Below, in pieces: positions 7,840 to 11,988 of a stretch of DNA of 11,988 nucleotides. The DNA lies in assembly GCA_945860255.1 (NCBI GenBank), contig CAMAQI010000059.1, positions 1-11,988 on the forward strand, in the 5' to 3' direction. The stretch's first letter is position 1, and each line of letters starts with the position of its first letter. The translations under genes and the position numbers were made by a program. The notes under the pieces were generated by a model. That model searched no databases and was not told the DNA's origin. It saw only the letters and a list, made by a program, of their open reading frames with translations. The DNA is from Methylacidiphilum caldifontis. Lineage in GTDB: Bacteria; Verrucomicrobiota; Verrucomicrobiia; Methylacidiphilales; CAMAQI01.

Positions 7840-9417
7840 TTACTCTTTTGCTTTCAAAATCGTAAAGGAACTGTTTTTTCCACTTCGAATAAACACCAAA
7901 ACATCCTCCCCTTTTTTGACCCTTTTCATAAGGCCAAGAAAGGACTTCACATCCTTAACCTCCCAAGCCTGACTCTCTTTTTTCGGTTGAATCTCCTGAA
8001 TAATAATTCCTGGCTGAAGTTTTGCACTCTCCGCCGATGATCCCTCCTCAACCTCGGTGATGATCACTCCATTGACCTCTGGGGAGAGTTCTAGACGTTG
8101 ACGAATCCGATCATCTAAATCTTGAACATGGATCCCTTTAAAGACGTTATCCGATTGAATCACGTTACTTTGAGGTTCGATTTCCGACTTTTCTTCCCCC
8201 TCTTCAATCCCTTGTCCGAAATTCTTCGGTTGCTCACTTACGGTCAATGTAAGTGTTTTTTCCGATCTTTTTCTTAAAACTAAAAGCTTTATTTTTTGAC
8301 CTGGTAATGTCAAGGAGACCATGAGGCGCAGGTGACTCGGATCTTTGACCTTCACTCCATCCAGCTCCAAAATAATATCTCCCCGTTGAAGATCCCCTTT
8401 TTGGGCAGGAGAGTTGGGAGCGACATTATTGACTAAAGCTCCCTGATCTAAAGCAAGATCAAAGAACTTCGCTTTATCACGATCAATTTGACCAATTTCA
8501 ATTCCTAAATAACCACGAACCACTTTCCCGCTTTTAATGAGACTTTCCATGGAAAACTTCGCTAAACTACTCGGAATCGCAAATCCGATACCATTGAATC
8601 CCCCACCAGCAGAAAGAATTGCCGCATTAATGCCAACAAGCTCTCCGCGGATATTCACTAAAGCCCCACCAGAGTTTCCCGGATTAATCGCTGCGTCGGT
8701 TTGAATATAATCCTCATAAAGTGCAGATCCTTGCTGACGAATGTTCGGATTTCGACTTTTCGCACTGACAATTCCCGCGCTCACCGATTCCGAAAGACCG
8801 AACGGATTTCCGATCGCAAGAACCTGTTCCCCCACCTCCAGTTGATCGGAATTTCCCCAAACAATCGGGGTCAATCCTGTCGCTTCAATTTGAATGACTC
8901 CGATATCCGCAAGATCATCGGTCGCAATCACTTTTGCGTTCAAAATGCGATTATCATGAAGTCGAACCTCGACGGTCTTTGCGTTTTTAATCACATGGGC
9001 ATTAGTAATGATATGCCCCTCTTTACTCACAATAACTCCGGACCCCGTACTTTCCGATTCTCCTCGAGGCCCCCTCGGAATCATTCCAGGAGGCAAAAAA
9101 GGAATCATCTCCATCGGATTCTGCCCCATTTCATTCTTCTCTTGCTTTAATCGAGTCGTTATATTTACAACACTCGGTAAAACGACTTTACTGATACGAG
9201 TATACTCCCGATTGATCTGCTCCAACAACGGGAGATCCCCTTTTTGAATCGGAGAAACAGTCGAAGGGGTATAGGTTGTTTCAGGGGTAAAGCTTTTACC
9301 CAGTGGCGATTGACGAAGAAAGTCGACTCCACCCTTCTTAGTAACGTAGGAGTAAAGTCCACATACCACTGCGACAATTAACAGTACAAAAAACAATCTT
9401 TTCATAGATCTACGCAA
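7840..9417 (-). CDS. HtrA/Deg-family periplasmic serine protease with two PDZ domains
   Basis: This is a trypsin-like protease of the DegP/DegQ family that degrades or refolds misfolded envelope proteins. Counting from the TTG at 9417 it is 525 aa. A hydrophobic signal or anchor segment is at about 8-22. The protease domain has the triad H141 (ITNAHVI), D171 (LADIGVI) and S249 (INPGNSGGAL). PDZ1 is at about 290-385. After a charged, Glu-rich linker comes PDZ2, at about 425-525. Three starts are possible: TTG 9444, TTG 9417 and ATG 9405. I prefer 9417 because AAGAGGAG sits ten bases upstream; the ATG lies too far from that site. Two PDZ domains favour DegP/DegQ over single-PDZ DegS. It leads the envelope cluster and is divergent from the aldo/keto reductase, so stress regulation is plausible but not shown. 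Confidence 0.93.
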   Translation of the reverse strand: MRRSMKRLFFVLLIVAVVCGLYSYVTKKGGVDFLRQSPLGKSFTPETTYTPSTVSPIQKGDLPLLEQINREYTRISKVVLPSVVNITTRLKQEKNEMGQNPMEMIPFLPPGMIPRGPRGESESTGSGVIVSKEGHIITNAHVIKNAKTVEVRLHDNRILNAKVIATDDLADIGVIQIEATGLTPIVWGNSDQLEVGEQVLAIGNPFGLSESVSAGIVSAKSRNPNIRQQGSALYEDYIQTDAAINPGNSGGALVNIRGELVGINAAILSAGGGFNGIGFAIPSSLAKFSMESLIKSGKVVRGYLGIEIGQIDRDKAKFFDLALDQGALVNNVAPNSPAQKGDLQRGDIILELDGVKVKDPSHLRLMVSLTLPGQKIKLLVLRKRSEKTLTLTVSEQPKNFGQGIEEGEEKSEIEPQSNVIQSDNVFKGIHVQDLDDRIRQRLELSPEVNGVIITEVEEGSSAESAKLQPGIIIQEIQPKKESQAWEVKDVKSFLGLMKRVKKGEDVLVFIRSGKNSSFTILKAKE

Positions 9418-9427
9418 TTTGTCTCGA

Positions 9428-9435
9428 CTCCTCTT
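9428..9435 (-). promoter_or_regulatory. SD site that decides the HtrA start
   Basis: The minus strand reads AAGAGGAG, a near-perfect SD, ten bases before TTG 9417 and 22 before ATG 9405. It supports the TTG codon as the initiation site of the protease. Confidence 0.55.
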
Positions 9436-9487
9436 AAAAGGCAACAGAAACCTTGTTTTATTTCAATTTTCGGAGACGATCATCCCT

Positions 9488-10480
9488 ATGTCCTCCTACT
9501 CCCCTGATCCCAAACGCTACTCCCAAATCCCCTATCGTCACTGCGGAAAAAACGGCCTCAAACTCCCCCCTCTCTCACTAGGGCTTTGGCAAAACTTTGG
9601 TGAACTCAATCCCCTTCCTCAACAAACCGAGATTCTCACTGCTGCCTTTGATGCTGGAATCACCCATTTTGATCTCGCCAATAACTATGGTCCCCCAGCC
9701 GATGCTGCTGAAAAAAACTTCGGCAAAATTTTTCAAGAAAACTTCAACTCCTTCCGACATGAGCTGGTGATCTCGACAAAAGCCGGATATTACGGATGGG
9801 AGGGACCCTATGGCGATGGAGGTTCACGTAAATACTTACTCTCGAGCATCGAGCGAAGTCTCCGTCATCTTCAAATCGATTATGTCGATATTTTCTATCA
9901 CCATCGTCCTGATCCGGATACCCCTCTTGAAGAAACGATGCAGGCTCTTGATCAAATTGTCCGACAAGGAAAAGCCCTTTACATTGGGCTCTCCAACTAC
10001 AGTGGAGAGCAAACCGTTGAAGCGGCCTCTCTTTTAAAATCACTCGGAACCCCCTGTCTGATTCATCAACCCGTTTATAATATGCTCAATCGAAAGCTAG
10101 AGTCGGATCTCATTCCTGCTCTGCGTGAAACACAAATAGGGTGTATTCCCTTCTCTCCCCTCGCCCAAGGACTTTTAACAAATCGATATCTCAAAGGAAT
10201 CCCCGAAGACTCTCGAGTCGGACGCGGGAGCCTATTCCTCAAACAAAATCAAATTACCCCTAAGCTTCTTGAGACGGTTCATAAACTAGACAAAATCGCC
10301 AATAATAGAGAACAAAGTCTCGCCCAAATGGCACTCGCCTGGATCCTACGCCTTCCTGAAATCACCTCAGTCCTCATCGGTGCGAGCAGCGTCCAACAAC
10401 TTCATCAAAACATCGACTGCCTTAAGAATCTTAAATTTTCTGAAGCGGAGCTTAAAGAGATCGATCAAATTTTAGACTAG
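9488..10480 (+). CDS. yghZ: YghZ-type aldo/keto reductase (L-glyceraldehyde 3-phosphate reductase-like)
   Basis: This is a cytoplasmic NADPH-dependent aldo/keto reductase. In E. coli the closest family member, YghZ (Gpr), reduces L-glyceraldehyde 3-phosphate and other aldehydes; substrate identity here is inferred. The 330-aa barrel is close to YghZ (346 aa) throughout: YRHCGKNGLKLPPLSLGLW at 16-34, THFDLANNYGPP at 59-70 and GGSRKYLL at 111-118. The catalytic tetrad is D62, Y67, K98 (STKAG) and H139 (YHHR). LLIHQP-type, PLAQGLLT and SVLIGAS motifs follow. The protein ends about a dozen residues earlier than E. coli YghZ. I chose ATG 9488, with CGGAGA eleven bases upstream, over a TTG at 9419 that would add a tail not in the family. 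It diverges from the protease across about 70 bases. Confidence 0.93.
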   Translation: MSSYSPDPKRYSQIPYRHCGKNGLKLPPLSLGLWQNFGELNPLPQQTEILTAAFDAGITHFDLANNYGPPADAAEKNFGKIFQENFNSFRHELVISTKAGYYGWEGPYGDGGSRKYLLSSIERSLRHLQIDYVDIFYHHRPDPDTPLEETMQALDQIVRQGKALYIGLSNYSGEQTVEAASLLKSLGTPCLIHQPVYNMLNRKLESDLIPALRETQIGCIPFSPLAQGLLTNRYLKGIPEDSRVGRGSLFLKQNQITPKLLETVHKLDKIANNREQSLAQMALAWILRLPEITSVLIGASSVQQLHQNIDCLKNLKFSEAELKEIDQILD

Positions 10481-10961
10481 ATAATGTAAACAGTCCAATG
10501 GTTACAATTTTCATAACCGGATTCATTAAATATGTTGAAGTTGATGGATACGAGCACCGGGAATTACAAGACCCAGTTTTTGAATAATCCGGGAGCGTAT
10601 CGTTTTCATGAAATGCTTTGTCAGTCAGATATAATAATCTCTCTTTGGAATACAAAAAAGCAGGCATAATTTTTCATACGAATGCTCATCATAAGTACCA
10701 TAGCATATGTAAGAAATTTGATATTTCACAAATAAGAGCGATAAGAGACTATAATAAGCGATAACGTGCTAACGAAGTGAATTTATTTGAACTATTGTTC
10801 TGTATGATTTTACCCGCATGTGTACTTGTTACTGGTTCTAGTCCACGCTTTTGGAATCAGAAACCAGAACTCTTTTTAAATTTGATTTTAAAGTCGTATC
10901 AACAACATACTTCATAAATAAGGAACTAATACAATATTTAGGAAAAAACTAGTATAAACGA
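10481..10961. other. AT-rich stretch with no convincing gene
   Basis: I see no gene here on either strand. The longest plausible reading is a 45-codon frame at 10532-10669 without an SD. Structures present are a small stem GGTTA/TAACC (10500-10518) soon after the reductase stop, without a U-run; a direct repeat AGCGATAA at 10737-10744 and 10757-10764; a TATAAT at 10750-10755 without a -35 box; and a nested inverted repeat at 10832-10867. The base composition is clearly more AT-rich than the atp genes. Confidence 0.5.
10737..10764 (+). repeat. Pair of AGCGATAA direct repeats 20 bases apart
   Basis: AGCGATAA occurs at 10737-10744 and again at 10757-10764, a start-to-start spacing of 20 bases or about two helical turns. 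Each is preceded by an ATAA-like hexamer. This spacing can suit a dimeric DNA-binding protein, but with only two copies it may be chance. Confidence 0.35.
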
Positions 10962-11843
10962 ATGAACGATCTACCTCACAAAAGCACATCGATTTCCTCT
11001 TATAATTTAGAGAAAAAAACATGGAGTATTGGAACTCTTCGGTACACGAAATGGGGATTGTTTCTATTGTTTGCATGGCTCCTTTGGGGGGATTTTGCTT
11101 GGTCGATTCGTGAACGTTCTGCTCCACAACTAATGCAAGTCTTACTTAAAAAATATGGGGCCTCAGACACTCTCAATGGATTATTAGTGGGATCGCTACC
11201 TCAGCTCCTTGTACTCGTTATAATTCCCATTATTAGTTTTTATTCAGATCACTTTCGAAGTCGTTGGGGACGTCGAATTCCTTTTTTAATTTGTACAACT
11301 CCATTTGCAGTATTCACTCTGATCGGGTTGAGTTATTCAAAAGAATTGGGAGATCTTCTTCATCATTTTCTTGCAGAACATTCTCCGGGAAATAATGCAT
11401 CGACCCTCATCGTTCTCGCTTCATTTTGGATCATTTTTGAATTTCATTCTCTGAGAGTCAGTATGATTTCAATGATCTTAAATGCAGTTATTTGCTTTGT
11501 TGGAGGAATTTTTGTGAATAGTCCATTTTCCTTTTCCCTTATTTATATTACTACAGGAGTCTTTGCGGGTGCTTATTGGACCTCTTCTTCCTCGTTAGCA
11601 CAGAAACTTTTTCCCCAAGCACAATTTGCTGTTTTGAATTCTGCTGTTTTGTCTGCCATGGGTGTTTTTGGTGCTATTATGCCATTAGGAGTTGGTTTAT
11701 TAATGGATTTTTCAAACAAAGAGTATCGCCTTCTTTTTCTAATCAGCGGAACACTATCCCTTTTAGGGGTTGCAGTTGGCTGGAAGATCTATCGACAATT
11801 TTGTTCTTTGGGAGGGATGCACTCCTATCGCCCTCCAGAGTGA
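10962..11843 (+). CDS. MFS transporter, internally shortened (possible pseudogene)
   Basis: The protein looks like a sugar-type major facilitator. The N-terminal part has hydrophobic segments at about 33-49, 71-94, 107-124 and 148-160. The MFS motif A-like loop SDHFRSRWGRR is at 95-105. The C-terminal part has about four more segments (166-186, 190-208, 223-247, 256-274) and ends YRQFCSLGGMHSYRPPE, like the last helices of this family. At 293 aa it has about 8 segments instead of 12. Around residues 160-163 the sequence passes directly from a helix-4 ending (FWIIFEF) to what in relatives, as I recall them, is the loop before helix 9. The frame is intact, so this is an in-frame internal deletion or a very divergent reduced form. 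The ATG has no good SD; the AGGA 22 bases away is too far. Transport substrate is unknown. Confidence 0.7.
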   Translation: MNDLPHKSTSISSYNLEKKTWSIGTLRYTKWGLFLLFAWLLWGDFAWSIRERSAPQLMQVLLKKYGASDTLNGLLVGSLPQLLVLVIIPIISFYSDHFRSRWGRRIPFLICTTPFAVFTLIGLSYSKELGDLLHHFLAEHSPGNNASTLIVLASFWIIFEFHSLRVSMISMILNAVICFVGGIFVNSPFSFSLIYITTGVFAGAYWTSSSSLAQKLFPQAQFAVLNSAVLSAMGVFGAIMPLGVGLLMDFSNKEYRLLFLISGTLSLLGVAVGWKIYRQFCSLGGMHSYRPPE

Positions 11844-11988
11844 TAAAACAGGTGAATTTAATCATCGATTAAAAATATCACGATAACCATTTACATGAGC
11901 AATTCATTAAAACTTACATTTGTCGGCGGCTTTGGACAGTAAGCGTAAATTCAAGAACCCCCTAGTCAGCGGAGTAATCGTCGTAAAC
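11844..11988. other. Downstream region with a composition break near 11921
   Basis: Just after the transporter stop the sequence is very AT-rich, with a weak A/T stem TTTAATC/GATTAAA (11857-11873). From about 11921 (TGTCGGCGGCTTTGGACAGT) it becomes notably richer in GC up to the window edge. No complete gene is visible. A short frame open at the edge cannot be assessed. Confidence 0.35.

Noticed and set aside
9419..9487. Upstream TTG start for the aldo/keto reductase
   Set aside because: It would add 23 residues absent from YghZ relatives, it overlaps the protease SD region, and ATG 9488 has its own SD.
10532..10669. A 45-codon frame on the plus strand in the gap after the reductase
   Set aside because: No SD, no recognisable motif, and it overlaps another short frame of similar quality (10498-10587). 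A small gene or remnant cannot be excluded, but nothing supports it.
10825..10850. GGTTCTAGTCC resembling a tRNA T-arm
   Set aside because: The T-stem does not pair properly and no D-arm, anticodon arm or acceptor stem can be built around it.
11857..11873. TTTAATC-ATC-GATTAAA stem after the transporter as a terminator
   Set aside because: The stem is all weak pairs except one, the loop is three bases, and no U-run follows.
11895..11942. Short frame MSNSLKLTFVGGFGQ, which resembles the start of a beta-lactamase-fold RNase
   Set aside because: It stops after 15 codons, has no SD and no clear continuation in another frame within the window.

Overview
The window is bacterial, with standard stop codons. 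It encodes lipopolysaccharide synthesis (a Kdo transferase), so the host is Gram-negative. The mixed use of Shine-Dalgarno (SD) sites, the moderate GC content and a sugar-type MFS transporter family that I associate from memory with Planctomycetes/Verrucomicrobia suggest a PVC-group bacterium, perhaps Verrucomicrobiota (Opitutia-like). That placement is tentative and rests on no database search.

Positions 1-5248 (minus strand) hold an F1Fo ATP synthase operon in the classical order atpB-atpE-atpF-atpH-atpA-atpG-atpD. The window cuts atpD after 195 codons, and atpC is not in view. No atpI-like gene precedes atpB. The genes are tightly packed except around atpE, which has the best SD of the operon and is followed by a strong intercistronic hairpin. 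Both fit the need for a multi-copy c subunit. The delta subunit is unusually short (129 aa).

Positions 5470-9417 (minus strand) hold an envelope cluster: an HtrA/Deg protease, the Kdo transferase WaaA, and a UDP-glucuronate 4-epimerase whose start overlaps the waaA stop (ATGA). About 220 bases separate this cluster from atpB. They contain a TATAAT-like box and a dyad that may be the atp promoter region. The cluster points to Kdo attachment to lipid A and to galacturonate supply for surface glycans.

On the plus strand, a YghZ-type aldo/keto reductase (9488-10480) is divergent from the protease. It is followed by about 480 bases of AT-rich sequence without a convincing gene, then an MFS transporter (10962-11843) that appears to have lost about four central membrane segments in frame. 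The last ~70 bases shift abruptly in composition and may be the edge of another element. The right end therefore looks like an accessory or decaying region beside a conserved housekeeping block.

I see no RNA genes, CRISPR arrays or complete mobile elements, and no clear novel multi-gene system. The most noteworthy items are the short delta subunit, the atpE-atpF hairpin and the internally deleted transporter.
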